A DNA stretch of 64,000 bases. Source: Acheta domesticus. Taxonomy: Eukaryota; Arthropoda; Insecta; Orthoptera; Gryllidae. Of this stretch, positions 11,549-22,991 are shown in pieces. The DNA lies in contig JAHLJT010009436.1 in NCBI GenBank assembly GCA_031308135.1, positions 139,770,303 through 139,834,302 on the forward strand, given 5' to 3'. A program made the position numbers and the translations under genes. Every line of letters starts with the position of its first letter. Position 1 is the first letter of the stretch. The notes under the pieces were generated by a model. It saw only the letters and a list, made by a program, of their open reading frames with translations, ran no database searches and was not told the DNA's origin.

Positions 11549-11825
11549 ACCCGCTGGAAAGTGAGATCCTGCGCCGATGTACACGTCACTTTACGAGGAA
11601 TTTCCCTCCTCCAGGTATCTCTCCTCGGAGAAGACCGCTCAAGCCGGGACAAGCTTTATGCTTCCGACTGATCTACAAACATGTGTGGTGGTGTAGTACA
11701 TGCTAGTGTGTGTGTCTGTAAGGAGTGATGAGGGGACAAGGACGAGGAAAGAAAGTTCGCGGGTAATATGTGGGCTGTTTATTAGGGTACCGCTTCGGTA
11801 TTTGCCTTTGCCTTGGCAAACTACT
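11549..11825 (-). mobile_element. SINE-like interspersed repeat family R, copy 1 (partial)
   Basis: It aligns over about 270 bp to 12876-13160. Shared blocks include GCGCCGA.GTACACGT, GACAAGGA/GACCAGGATGAGGA followed by AGAAAAGTTCGC, and TTTATTAGGGTA. A third copy lies at 46850-47830. Judging from copy 3, the tRNA-like head is to the right and the tail to the left, so the element would read on the minus strand. This copy lacks the head-proximal part. Open frames through it (11700-12116) are not a gene. Confidence 0.7.
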
Positions 11826-12875
11826 GATCAGGCACTCGTACTCAGCACTCGCTATCATTCTAGCCAAGAAGCGAGTTCAAGGTCAAGGTTTTGGCTCATT
11901 GACTCTAGTTTTCAAGTATTGTCAAAATTCCAAATCGGGGGCAACATATGTTCTACAAGAATGAATCTCCTTTCAATTAGTAATGACGTAAGAAATTTTA
12001 AGAAAATTATCATTGCGATTTATTCTATGCAATACTTTAAAAAAATCAAATTGCAGATTAATACACAAGATAGTCTCGGAAATTCTCAAATCGTTTACGT
12101 TGAAAAGCAGAGCTAAATGTCAGTCCTTTATCTTCCCTTACTCGGATAATAGAGAGAGTGCACCCTTTGTTCTCTCCTCTTGTTAGATTGAGCTGTCTGT
12201 CTTCATCCTCGTTGATCTTCCTTTCCTGTCAGCCTCCCCAAGCAACTTCTCTGCCTCTAAATATTAGATCATGCACACCGCCACTCATGACCATGTCTGT
12301 TGAGAAATATCAAGTTAAAATCAGTTTATATTCAATAGATTTTATAACGGAGCCAACGAATTAAGCCAACGAATCGTGAGTTTCGCCCCCAGCCTTACAA
12401 ACACCAAGTACATTTCCGTTTTTTTCACTTAAGTTACTCGATACGAATATATTTAGTTACTTCTCACTCATTTTCAAAAAGATAATCTTTTGTAGATGAT
12501 GTAGGCATGTAGCTATCCTTTTCTTCCTTCAACATTACATGTTTCTAACGATTCAAATTAAAGCATCTGACCAAACTTCAACCACGTGGAACTAACTTCA
12601 GAAATCTTATATGTATTCGACTGATTGGTTAGTAATTCAGGGTCTCGTCAACTGTTATGGTGAGTCGACCGCATTGCGCAGTATCTCATTCTGAATGTTT
12701 CTGTATTTTCTGCACATGAACATTCTTGGCACAACTCCAAAACTGTATACCATATTTCCATATTGGTTTTAGCACTTGTTGGTATTAGTAATTTATTACA
12801 AACGGATAACCGATGTTCTCTGTACATTTTATCGATTTTCAAATTGAGTTCCGCTTTCTTTATTTGAGTCCTTCA
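11826..12875. other. AT-rich intergenic DNA between two family R copies
   Basis: No features recognised between the two repeat copies. The short frames have no family signature. Confidence 0.5.
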
Positions 12876-13300
12876 TCCCCTCCTGAAACGTGAGGTACGG
12901 CGCCGACGTACACGTTCTCTTTCAGGGTTTCCTCTCTTCCAGATATCTCTACACATATGGTCACTTCTGCAGCTGAAACAAGCTCTGAGCTCTTGACTGA
13001 TCTCCCGACATATGTGGTAGTATCGCACACGTGAATGTGGGTGGATTAAAGGGAGATGGTGGGACCAGGATGAGGAAGAAAAGTTCGCCCGTGGTCCATG
13101 GCTCTTTTATTAGGGTATTGCTTCAGCATTCCCCTGGTATTGATAAAAAATAACACGGAAAACTAACAATCAAAGAAACCGGCCGCTTAAATTCTCCTCC
13201 AAACAGCGGCTGAATTCAACCTAGCTGCATAGTTAGTGTTGAAAATCCGCTTCCCGTTTGCGCTCGCTCTATAGGACTTCCCGGTCAGACACATAGTAAT
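12876..13300 (-). mobile_element. SINE-like interspersed repeat family R, copy 2
   Basis: The longest uninterrupted copy. Its left two thirds match copy 1. Its right part, with ACAGCGGCTGAATTC, matches copy 3 at about 47095-47110 and beyond. Copy 3 continues through a motif resembling a tRNA B box on the minus strand (GGTTTGAGTCC); here the equivalent region is diverged. Where copy 3 carries a hAT insertion, this copy is uninterrupted (GTTGAAAATCCGC) and shows the ancestral empty site. Confidence 0.75.
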
Positions 13301-13349
13301 ACACATTCTATTTACAACAAGCCGACTTTAATATCCCACATTTGATTAT

Positions 13350-13560
13350 GTTTCACTGCCTGCCGACGCCATTCGGCGCTCGTTTCGCTGCCTGGCGGGA
13401 ACGCGTGTTCGCAGCCCGCCCGCGCCCCGCCGCGCCCCCAGGCTCGGCTCCTCCGCTCGCACAGGAAATGACATGTTACAACGGGCAAGCGAAGCGAAGT
13501 GAAGCGGGGCTGTGGTGGCGCAGGAAATGGCACGCGGCCAAAATTCCAGCAACAGTGGAT
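13350..13560. other. CpG-rich island
   Basis: About 210 bp of GC-rich sequence with CGCCCGCGCCCCGCCGCGCC, just after a family R copy. Open frames occur on both strands by composition. No start-plus-splice signal stands out. Confidence 0.5.
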
Positions 13561-13569
13561 TCTTAATTT

Positions 13570-14070
13570 TCGGCGCAAGGTCTAGCCGTAATGAGCAATT
13601 GACAGGCGGGGGGGAGGCGCAGGGGCGCGGTGTACAGTGTGTCCAACAGTCACAAAAAAAAACGCTCTCACGGCAACTTAAGGTGATTTGAGAGTGAAAA
13701 GCTCAACTGACAAAAAAGTTGTTTTTAAAAAAAATCTCTAAATGGCAGAAGAAAAAAGAACATACGAATTTTTCATTAACTTTTGCACGGCCTCTGTTTT
13801 ACCACCAACGCTAATTTTCACGTTAGGAAATGTCCCATTGTGGCATAATTTCCCTTTCACATGGTGGATGGTCATTACAAACTCATTTGTCCTCTTATGA
13901 GTTGTCCACTTTTATACAATTTCGCCAAGTATTGCGACGTGTCTTTTAGGAAATGTTGTCATTTCATGAGCTGCAAATGACTGACTCCAAAATCATCATT
14001 ATTACTGCTATTATCGCATGCAATCAACGATTTCATTTTCTATTGAAGGGAGTTTTTACACGCAATAGAG
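13570..14070. other. AT-rich intergenic DNA
   Basis: Nothing recognised apart from a short poly-A stretch near 13655. Confidence 0.5.
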
Positions 14071-14072
14071 GA

Positions 14073-14159
14073 CAGAACTATCGATCTTCTGGGCATGCTC
14101 AGATGCAGAAAAGTGATGCGATATTTGAAGTGCGCATGCGCAGAATATCGATTATTCTG
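14073..14159. repeat. 87-bp foldback with paired ATCGAT and GCATGC motifs
   Basis: Two 29-base arms (14073-14101 and 14131-14159) are inverse copies with 24 of 29 positions matching and no gaps. They start CAGAA, carry ATCGAT in both arms, and carry GGCATGCTCA or GCGCATGCGCA at their inner ends. The right arm holds a perfect NRF1-type site (GCGCATGCGC). The spacer is 29 bp. No target duplication is seen. It could be a tiny transposon relic or a paired transcription-factor site. Confidence 0.7.
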
Positions 14160-14430
14160 GCCGCTAGGGCGTGCAAAATCAGCCTAATTGCTTTACCCTC
14201 CGTTTATTTGTTAAGGAAGGTACAGCATAATGTAAAGATGTAAGACCTTAAGGCGTAAAGTTTTAAATGTCATCGTATTTCCAGACGTTGAATTCAATCA
14301 ATCGTACAAATCGTAAATTATTTCCTTTAACTTTTTATTTTACTTAACTTTTTTTTATTTTAATATGGATTTTTTGTTTCTTGTTAATTTGATTTTGGTT
14401 TAGTTTTGATGATCTTCTTTCCCCCACCCC
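14160..14430. other. T-rich intergenic DNA
   Basis: T-rich sequence with no recognised feature. Confidence 0.45.
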
Positions 14431-14565
14431 TCTGCACGAGGTCAGTCAGACGGAGGCGTGCGGTGCGGACGCAGCAGCGTGCTCAGCCGCGAGGGCGCAC
14501 GCGTCGCCTGGGCACGTGACACGCCGCGCGTGACGAAACTGTCACGTTTCGGGCGGGATGCTTTA
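14430..14565. other. Short CpG-rich island
   Basis: A short GC-rich block with CACGTGAC and TCACGTTTC motifs, set in AT-rich DNA. The 128-codon frame starting at 14458 runs from it into AT-rich DNA without a domain. Confidence 0.45.
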
Positions 14566-16588
14566 TTTAAATTGTTTTCGTTCTCTCTCGGTCAAGGTCT
14601 CCAGGTTGAGGTCTTTGCGAGAACGTTTTTGGCCGAAGGCGGACATGTTTCCGCGTTGTTTTCGGATGAGGTTATTTTGCAGCATTATCTTTTTATGTCT
14701 TATATTATCGGATTTTATGTTGTTGGAGTATTACAATTGAGGGTTCGTACGAATATTTCAAAAGCTACTGTCATATTTTGCGTAATTCTCTCCATAAGGT
14801 TGGGTTTAAATATGCTAAATCATCTGAAATCTTCATTGTTATAGCTGTCATGAGATATACAGATGTAATTTCATACGTTTTAGTGCAAATCACTGCAAAC
14901 ATACACGAATCATGTTCATTCCTATTCTCTACGGTCATCGCTCATATTTGTTGAAAATGCAGTGATCAACTAAAATTCTAAGATGCGAACACAGATGAGA
15001 TAGTACTCATAATTGTATCTCTTTGGCGTCATATTTAGCTGTTAATAAGAAATCTCTTACATATTAAGATATAATACGATCGTTAATATTACAATCAATA
15101 CTATTGACAATTTTGTAAATTTCATTTAATATATTTCACTACATTCCACTTCAAAATTTACACCGACGGCAAGTTATTGAAATTGTTGGACTTTATTTCG
15201 AGAGATATATGATATGAATACCTTGTTAGTTTCATTTAGAACGTGCACCTAAGAAGCTAGTATGACATTCAAATGATATATTCACCAGTAAACTCAAATT
15301 AATAACAATAAATTTATTCAGAAGATTTTTATTTAGCTATATAGTACGAATGAAGAGAATAAACTATAACATTGTACAGAATGTATATTGATGACTCACT
15401 TGATCCCGGATTCGCAAAGATGTGTACTCACTCCATTTATTTCCTTTCGAAAACCCTCATGCCAAAAATAGATTACCCTGACTCCCTATCTGCCATTATT
15501 TCCAATGATCCAAATGATTTGTATCTGTTTTCTTTTGTGTGACTGTATTGGCCAGTCAGTGTAAACGGGAAGATTTGGAGCGCGAATGAGTCACACGCAG
15601 AAGGGTGTGAAACGGGGAATACTGTTCGTTATTCATTATAATTTCCCCAGCCAGGCGTAAACAACGGATGGATCGAGAAAGAGGGGGATCCCTGAGAACG
15701 TGGCAGAAGCTGCGGGGCGCCTCGAGAGATCTGGAAGGGCCGCCCCAGGGAGTCAGAGGAAGGGAACTCGGAGATCTTCCGAACATTTTTTCCTTTTCGT
15801 TGTCAAGCATGCAAGGGCTCTCGGGGCAACGTGTTCGAAAAAAATATGCATACATAAATATTTATCAGCGATCCCCATATTTTTATTCGGCCTCTGGGAT
15901 TAAGCCCTTTTCGATATCGAGTTGGGTGATGCTCGTGTCTTACAGCTGAGCAGCCTCAGAATTTATGTAGCGTGACGATTGAGACCGTGCAACTCAACTG
16001 CATGTATTATTTTTTTGTCACACCTGACCGAATTGGACCGAATGACTAACAAGCTAGTTAGCCATACTTTTGCATCCCTACACGAAATTTCATGAGTGAC
16101 ATATGTACTTGGTTTTTATGATACAAAGCATGACGTATTTTTCTCCTCCATGAGAATGCGAGAGCTGACAAAATACTTTGAAATTTATTAGCCTAAATTG
16201 TGATGTCAATTTGTACACGAGTTGTCATGTAGCCATTCTGACATGTAAAGAAATAAATTTGCAGCTATCCTTGAAAATCAATCAAGTGTGAATACACAAT
16301 TTCTTCGACGTTATTATATTATTTTTGGGGCAGATTGCATTAACATGAAGAATATTTTAGTTCATAAAGAATGAACTATGTATGTATGAGAATGAGTTTC
16401 TGGAAGAAGTTGTGCATTGTAAGTTTTTTTTTTGACCGAACACTTTTTGTTCCGGAGTTAGGAAGAAAATTAATGAGATTGAGCAAAACGTTAAGAAGTA
16501 CCTACTTGTATTATATAAATACTTCGTATTATGAGTATACAAGCATTTAATTTTAATATATTAATAGATTTAACGAAAAATATTGAAA
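14566..16588. other. AT-rich intergenic DNA
   Basis: Two kilobases of AT-rich DNA with a moderately GC-rich patch at 15660-15780. I see no terminal repeats, tandem arrays or coding signal. Confidence 0.5.
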
Positions 16589-16843
16589 AAATTATATTAT
16601 TGGTTTTTATTTCTTGGCACGTGGAGGCTTGTCTTAACGATGGAATACCTCACGGTATTCGTTCGGTATTTGTTCGACGGTCGGTAGTGCCGCTAGAATT
16701 CGCATGATCGCCAGCACTGCTTAATAGAATCGCGATCAAGCGACTCCTAGCGTCACGACAGAGAACGATGCGAAATACTGTGAGATATTCCATCGTGAAG
16801 ACAAGCCTCCTCTTGCCAAGAAATAAAAACCCAAGTATAATTT
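16589..16843. mobile_element. Foldback MITE with ~70-base arms
   Basis: Left arm 16589-16661 and right arm 16771-16843 are inverse copies over about 70 bases with few mismatches and one small indel. They share GGTTTTTATTTCTTGGCA and GGAGGCTTGTCTT.ACGATGG. The interior resembles the foldback at 47201-47426: both hold a CATCGTGAAGACA.GCCT stretch and a GCACTGCTT segment. The two therefore belong to one family even though their outer ends differ. No clear target duplication and no protein. Confidence 0.82.
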
Positions 16844-17555
16844 GCAGGCTTACATTTGTGTGAAAGTATCGTAGTGATGTAAAAGATCTAGGAAATCGGA
16901 GATCTAGCAATTTCGAGAACATGTTATTTTGACTTTTTAAGAAAGGCATTGTCTGAAGAGGTATCTTTATCAATGTCATAGCGATTGTATATCCCACGCA
17001 TTATTTATTGCTGTCTGTGGGTCCTCAGGATCTCTGTTCACGTTATTGGAAATGCAAGATATCTTAAATTAATGGCAAGTCCCATGCGAATTTCAAATCA
17101 CATAAATGGCAAATCTATTTTGAATTCCTTTTCAAACGTTTTTAATACGAAATGAAGTACCACAGTTCTCGTACAACTTTATTTGATGCTATGCCACAGA
17201 ATGAATGTGAAAATGATGACAATGGAAGTTACAATTCCCTATCTTTCTTGACTGAGCAACCAATAAATTCTCAAGACCCACACATGGCACAACCTGAATA
17301 GCGATGAGATTACTTTTTAAACATGACTTGAGAAAATAAATCAATCAATAATAATTGTTTCATTGAAGTTACATAAACATAGGTTTGTATGGATATTTGT
17401 TAGTTATAGTAATGACTGTAATATTACTGAATCATAGTGTTCCACTCACCGATTCAATATTCACTGACTGCCGTATCAATCCGTCATTTTCAGTCTGGTG
17501 ACTAATGACCCGGTTCCGCGCGGATTATTCACCTACCCGTAGACCACCCTCTAAT
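16844..17555. other. AT-rich intergenic DNA
   Basis: No features recognised. Confidence 0.5.
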
Positions 17556-17559
17556 CTCT

Positions 17560-17810
17560 GTATCGCGGCTTAGTGCACGGCGAGTGGGGCGTCTAGCTCT
17601 AAACTCGGGCCTGGCCGCGCGTCGAACCGAGCGGCGGCGGCGGCGAGGTCGCCCCAGCACCTTCCTGCGCGGCGCATGCGCAGTGCGAGCGAGGTGCGCG
17701 GTACACACGCGCGGTCACCGCGTTGCCACCGCCGCCGTCGCTGCTGCATTGGAGGCGCATTTAAATTGCAAAAGGCGCGGCATTCATAATGGAAACGTAA
17801 TTTGAATGTG
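17560..17810. other. CpG island with an NRF1-type site and AT-rich edge motifs
   Basis: GC-rich block with a perfect GCGCATGCGCA at 17672-17682, which matches the NRF1/Erect-wing consensus. Its right edge changes to GCATTTAAATTGCAAA and CATTCATAATGGAAA, which look like homeodomain-type sites beside CpG DNA. The arrangement would suit a TATA-less promoter or an enhancer, but no transcript can be inferred. Confidence 0.5.
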
Positions 17811-17924
17811 TAATACACGATCGCCGGTTATGAGATATGGGTCCCTGACCCGGGGTTCCATATATCACAACTGCCGAAGGCACCGCTTCTCGACGTTTCG
17901 CTACCAGTCCATTATCTCTTTACG

Positions 17925-18130
17925 ACGGGTTGTCGCTGCGGCAGATGGTTCCCCCCCCCCCCGCGGATGCCCTCCCCGTCTGCTGCACGAGCTATGGAAA
18001 TCTCGAGAAATACGACTCTCGATTTGTGTGCCGTGTCGAAATGCGAAGCGAAGGCAACGGGTCGCGTCTTTCGCTGCGTTTAGCCGGCCGATTTATACCG
18101 GCCGTGTAGGGAGCGGTGAGAATCGATCCC
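17925..18130. repeat. Interspersed repeat, copy 1, in a moderately GC-rich block
   Basis: The stretch from about 17964 to 18025 (GATGCCCTCCCC.TCTGCTGCACGA, then AAATCTCGAGAAATA and GACTCTCGATTTGT) recurs in diverged form at 19815-19885. A poly-C tract precedes it at 17951-17962. The family is unknown and the ends are not definable. Confidence 0.65.
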
Positions 18131-18352
18131 GTGGTTGCGAACAGTCCTCGTTTCTACGCTCCACTTCGCGGTCTCACACTGAGTAGCAATGAAGTCGGTG
18201 ACGGGAGTAATTTGATGTCGAAGTCTGTGACGGGGCGTGGTCCGTGTTGTGAACGATTGTAGTGCGATGTCATTCGGATTGGCAAGAACGTTTCCACTTA
18301 CGTTTAACGTGAACTTTCGTGTGGAAGTTGTCGAGTTTTTAATGCTCTACAT

Positions 18353-18567
18353 CAGTGTTGCCAAGGTCCGTGGCACGAGTGCCACGACGAAATCGCCCCT
18401 CCACGCAGTTTATCACCCCGCCACCAGAGACAACGCCATCCCTATTGTAAAACGGCGGGGATATTACTAGTTCCCTTTCCCGACACTAGTGGCGCAGAGA
18501 AGCTCGTGACATGCTACGATACCACGACGCGTACCACAGCCACCAGTAGAGGGCCTTCACACCACTG
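18353..18567 (+). mobile_element. hAT-like MITE family 1, copy A (215 bp)
   Basis: It begins CAGTGTTGCCAAGGTC and ends as the inverse of CAGTGGTGTGAAGG. It is flanked by a perfect 8-bp duplication CTCTACAT (18345-18352 and 18568-18575). The interior carries GCCACGACGAAATCGCCCCT and CCATCCCTATTGTAAAACGG, shared with copies B, C and D. It encodes no protein. The ends, duplication length and TA-centred target match Buster-type hAT elements. Confidence 0.95.
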
Positions 18568-18579
18568 CTCTACATTATC

Positions 18580-19814
18580 TGAAATATGGCGACATTTTCC
18601 TTCCTTCAGGACGTATTTTTCCCAACTCACATATCATGCAGCTCATGCAAGTTGTAAAGACCCAATTTCTTTTCTTTAGACGTTGGATAACAAACTTTGA
18701 TACGCATTTGAGTTAATCCAGTAATTCAACACGTTCATTTCTTATTCACAAGAATTTTAGGTATTCAGATTTATAGGTATTCAGATCATTCAGTTCCCTA
18801 CATTGGAAAACAGCCCCTGTTCGTGTCCAAATATTCGTCTAGTGTTTAGGGCTGCGAATGCCGCCGCAAATAATGTTACATTCTGTGCAAGGGTCAAGAC
18901 CGCGGCGGGGGATGCGCCATCTATTTTAATTTTCCTCCGTCAGACGGCGGCAGCGGCGTAATGAAGGCGCAAGGCGGGGGCGGCAGGCACCGGGGCGCAC
19001 AGGGGTGGAGCAGCTGAAGACTGCAGTGGCCCTCTTTCACATCTACTTCATCCAGGGGCTACGAAATATTATTTTAAAAAATGGCATGCACTGTAATAGT
19101 TCTTAACGTTACGAGACCGACAAACAGCAATCACCAACCGACTCTGTTATTTATTTTATCGGCCGTGCTTCGTTCAATACTTTTTGTAATACTATCATAT
19201 TTTTTAGAAGAAAAAATCATGTAAACAAGAAATACGATTTCTTGGAGTAAGTGTATTGATAAGCCATCTTCAGCTACATCTCATTTGTTGTGGATGCTCT
19301 TCTCGAACAATGGACTGTTCAATCCTTAACTGACGCGGGTAGTTAAGAGTGACTTTGCATTCTTCTTGCTTGAGTGGTTTTCCCTTGCGTTAAGTCGATT
19401 TAATTAGTATGTGCAGTATAACGAAAAACCCTTACATGGTGCCTTTTTTAATGTTATAAATACTTTCAATGTATGAACGTATATTTGATAGAGTATATAA
19501 CACCCATATTTTTTATTCTAAGAGATGTTTGTAATATTGCGTCAAATATAAACATAGGACATTGTATTGAATGCATTGTGCGAGGACGTGTCACCTTCTA
19601 TTGCCCATTTCGCTATCTGATTGTTACGCTACTTTCTGAAAATATCCGATAACATTTCGTAGAAGTGTTGGGCGTTGAAAGAAGTAATTTTCATTTACTG
19701 TTACAAAATTCTAAAATTGACCGCAGTTACGATATGAATTTTGCTCACTAAGAGATTATTTTAGTTAGAAAGTACCTTTATCACTGAATGACTGATTCAT
19801 TTTGAAAGATGGCT
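18580..19814. other. AT-rich intergenic DNA with a small GC patch
   Basis: A small CpG-rich patch at about 18895-19020 (GGCGGCAGCGGCGTAATGAAGG and similar) interrupts AT-rich DNA. No other feature recognised. Confidence 0.45.
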
Positions 19815-19885
19815 TGCGATGCCCTACCCTTCTGCTGCACGAAATATAAAAAGAAATCTCGAGAAATAGGACTCTCGATTTGTTT
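19815..19885. repeat. Interspersed repeat, copy 2
   Basis: Diverged copy of the 17964-18025 sequence. Both hold GATGCCCT.CCC, TCTGCTGCACGA, AAATCTCGAGAAATA and GACTCTCGATTTGT in the same order. It lies 1.85 kb from copy 1 in the same orientation. Confidence 0.65.
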
Positions 19886-20089
19886 CTTGATACCGTGAAG
19901 TTGCGTTAAGTAAACTTCACACCGGCAAAGGTAAAAAAAAATCCGTTGTGTTACTTCACAAACGAGCAAAAACATGAATTAAAAACATGGAAGTGAAAAA
20001 TTCCGGAGAATGGCCACCCTCGTGATGATTATTTTGCACACCCCTGTCCTGCCATTTTTAAATGTATTTTCGCCGCTCGGCAGGAGGGT

Positions 20090-20370
20090 TGATAAGCATC
20101 AGCCTGAGGCTTCACATGCCTCCCTCCGCTCTCATCCCTTCCCCTCGTCCGCTCTCGCGGCACCCAGGGCTCTCCCTACCCCATCCTCGCGCCCGCTGCG
20201 TTTCCCCATCCTGCCGGTCGCGTCTCTCGCCCGCACCGTCCATCCGCGTTTCCTCCCTTGCGTTTCCCTCCTCGCGTTACACCGCGCCTGGCCGACGCTG
20301 CCCGGCACACCCTGCCCTTTGGACTCTATCCGTTAAACCCCGACCGTTGTACCCAGCCCGTTATACCCTA
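20090..20370. other. C-rich, CpG-containing tract
   Basis: Strongly C-rich on the + strand, leading into the ~100-bp tandem array. The open frames at 20010-20796 arise from this bias. Confidence 0.55.
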
Positions 20371-20745
20371 CCCGTTAACACCCCGCCCGACCTCCTCGTT
20401 CCCCCCCTACTCCCCGCCGCCCCTACGTTCCCACTGCGCCCTCCTCCATACATCCCGCCCGTTATCCTTCGCGCGTCCACACCGTTTTCCCTCGTACTCT
20501 CCGCCAACCCGGTCTCTATCCCTCGTCTCCCGCTACTCCTTCCTCCATTACATCCCACACGGTATCCCTCGCCCGACCACACCGTTTTCCTCCGTACTCC
20601 TTGCCGCCCCTTCTCTATCCCTCGCCTCCCGCTATGCCCTCCTCCATTACACCCCGCCCGTTATCCCTCGGCCGACCACACCGTTTTCCCCATAATCCCC
20701 ACCCGCTCACCGTCCCTCGCCGCCCGCTACGCCCACGTGGATCCG
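20370..20745. repeat. ~100-bp minisatellite, about 3.6 copies
   Basis: The landmark ACCGTTTTCC recurs at 20481, 20581 and 20680, so the period is 99-100 bp. Each unit also holds a CTCCATTACA-type segment and a CCCGTTAT..CTCG.CCGACC segment. The period is not a multiple of three and is not constant, so the 244- and 145-codon frames through it cannot be under coding constraint on the repeat. The units are diverged. Confidence 0.88.
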
Positions 20746-20880
20746 ACCGTCTCACGGGTCACTGATTACGAATCTCACAGTGGCGCGCGCGAATGAAAAT
20801 TCCGGGCGGTCACCTGCGCCGCTAATAAATAAGGCGGGCCGCGTTCGCGCCGAGGCGTGGTTGCTGGAAATGAGTTTTCT
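20746..20880. other. CpG-rich right flank of the minisatellite
   Basis: CpG-rich DNA with an embedded AATAAATAA motif between GC-rich stretches (20824-20835). This resembles other island edges here that mix GC DNA with homeodomain-like AT motifs. Confidence 0.4.
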
Positions 20881-21750
20881 GTTTGTTGGGAGGGAAGAGA
20901 GCAACGCTGAACTGTCAGTTCCAAAGTTTCAGTGAGAGCTAAATCAGAGTTTCGCGAGGAGGCGTTGTATTTTTGTCTGAGTCAATGGTTCAGTGTGATG
21001 CGTCGTTGTGGGCGGAAAATTAAGTGTACACGCGGAGTGCAGAATGGCAAATGTGATGTTGAAGTTATACGATTTTGACTTAACAAGCAAACTTTTGTAT
21101 AAAAATAGCTTTGAGTTAAATAATACAAAATGAAAAGCTGATGAAATAAAAGTAGCATTCTCATTTGGAGGTATCGTTCAATTTTGAATTAAATTTCGAA
21201 GATATTAAAATAGAAATAGCTTTGGAGAATAAATGAATTGTTGTAAAAAATATTTTACTTCGGGCATTTTCATTTGCGATTATTCCTTGAAAATGAATAG
21301 ATATTTCCACTGATTGATTCATTAAAAGTATCTACTTTAAAATGTGCATGGCGATATTGGTGGGTCCCTCATTTGTTTGGGTGACGTAAAGTGACTGCAT
21401 AGGTATAAGAAGGCATACCTGCAAACGCCGAATAAATTGGAAATCTCTGTACTAAATGCAAAGGTTCTTTTTCGAAGTGCAATAACATTGCGTATACTAC
21501 TGCGTTGCGAGTATTGTAGTTGTTTCATATCTCGCAGAATCTATGTGGAAGGTAGATAAACGTCAATCCTGTTGTGTACGTGGAGAAATTACAATGCTGT
21601 TCTGAGATTTCCTCGTACTCTTAATCTCTGGTGTTCAGTCAAAAGGAATTAATTTTATATACAAAATACTTAATTTTATAAATAAGCTTTTCTTTCGGCA
21701 GTCTTCCATGAAAGAGACCCTTCCAGTTATCTACTCCGAAGACGTGCCAG
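20880..21750. other. AT-rich intergenic DNA
   Basis: No features recognised. Confidence 0.5.
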
Positions 21751-22140
21751 AAGACCGTCGCGTGACTCACTGGCGCGCGAAACGATTACGTGGCGTTGCG
21801 TGCATTATGTGGCTGCCTACGCGAATCCTGCAGGGGAGAAAGACCCTCCGCCACGCGCGTCAGTCGTGGACCCTCGCACGGGTGGTAGGCGGAGTGGGGG
21901 CGTGCGTGATACGGACGCGATGGACTTCTGGTCCCGGAACCGGAACAACGACGCGCTGGCCTTCGCGCCCGCACCCCTATTGTGTCACCACTGCGCTCTT
22001 GCTGCCAAATGCAACCAACAGCACGCGCCGCGTTGCTCGCACCATGTAAGGGAGAGTTCGCACGAACTGTGTGTGCACTCGACGACCGTTACAATGCGAG
22101 CGAGACACAGGAGACGGGACATATTGCGCTTGCGCAGTGT
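21750..22140. other. CpG-rich island
   Basis: GC-rich block with open frames of 97-119 codons in three plus-strand frames. None has a recognisable domain. A pyrimidine-rich stretch ending in CAG at about 21701 would suit a splice acceptor before the frame at 21708, but that frame has no family signature. Confidence 0.45.
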
Positions 22141-22481
22141 AGCCATCAACAGATTCTAGCGGTTTTCAGAAAACATCGGGTAGCCCAAATGCAAGCGAGG
22201 GATTACAAGTGCCAAGAAATTTGTTGTGAGTGTGTCGGTATTTGTTTCATGGGTTTTGTGTGCTTTATTTCTTAAAATGTAAATGTAAATTGTATCTGAA
22301 GAGGCAACCTGTCGAAAAGTTAGGATTTTGATGTTTTTGAGGCGGCGATCTCCGCGTCTCCCTCCTCTGCAAAGTCAGCGAGTGCAGATCAAATTCCCCC
22401 GCGAACTCTTAATGCATGTTGCTCGCAAACATCTGCTGGGACTTGCCAACATCGTGGACTATGGACAGGATATAACTCAGA

Positions 22482-22483
<2 letters not shown>

Positions 22484-22539
<56 letters not shown>

Positions 22540-22560
22540 GTAAGTAAGTAAGTAAGTAAG
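22484..22560. repeat. (TG)n followed by (TAAG)n microsatellite
   Basis: About 27 uninterrupted TG units from 22484 to 22537 pass directly into six TAAG units to 22560. It is a compound simple repeat. The Cys-Val repeat frame through it is an artefact. Confidence 0.98.
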
Positions 22561-22983
22561 AATATTGACTATTCTGCGCTGATATAGTCACTACAATTGC
22601 AAAATATTACCATCCACCGCTCGTAGTATGTAGATAATTTCAATATCGATCTAATAAAAAAATGACATTATGTGGCCATGTTCGTCATGTCTTGATTATT
22701 CCTTTCTCTCTTTCGTCTTGACGAGCTTTCTCTACTTTTTCTTCTCCAACCCCTTCGCGTTCCTATATTCCCCCCTATTCGTACCTTCAGATGCTCTCCA
22801 TCGAAAATTTCTCATTTCCCACTGTTACATTTAAACTGCTCTTCGCTGCATTGTCTCCTTAGGTCTTTTCCAGCGTTTCCCGAAACATTCATCTATGGTT
22901 TCTCGCAGTCTTCGGCATTCCCAACTGTAGCCCTCTGCATCTTTTATTTGGACTAAATATATCTCCTTACTTTCCCTCACAAC
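22561..22983. other. T- and C-rich intergenic DNA
   Basis: Pyrimidine-rich + strand, no feature recognised. Confidence 0.45.
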
Positions 22984-22991
22984 ATTTAATT

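Noticed and set aside
11700..12116. 138-residue plus-strand gene
   Set aside because: The first half lies in interspersed repeat family R, whose second copy at 12876 does not keep the frame, and the rest is AT-rich without a domain.
22537..22560. Telomere-like repeat
   Set aside because: The unit is TAAG, four bases, not the insect TTAGG pentamer, and it is only six copies.
22328..22591. Cys-Val or Thr-His repeat peptides
   Set aside because: Translations of the (TG)n microsatellite.
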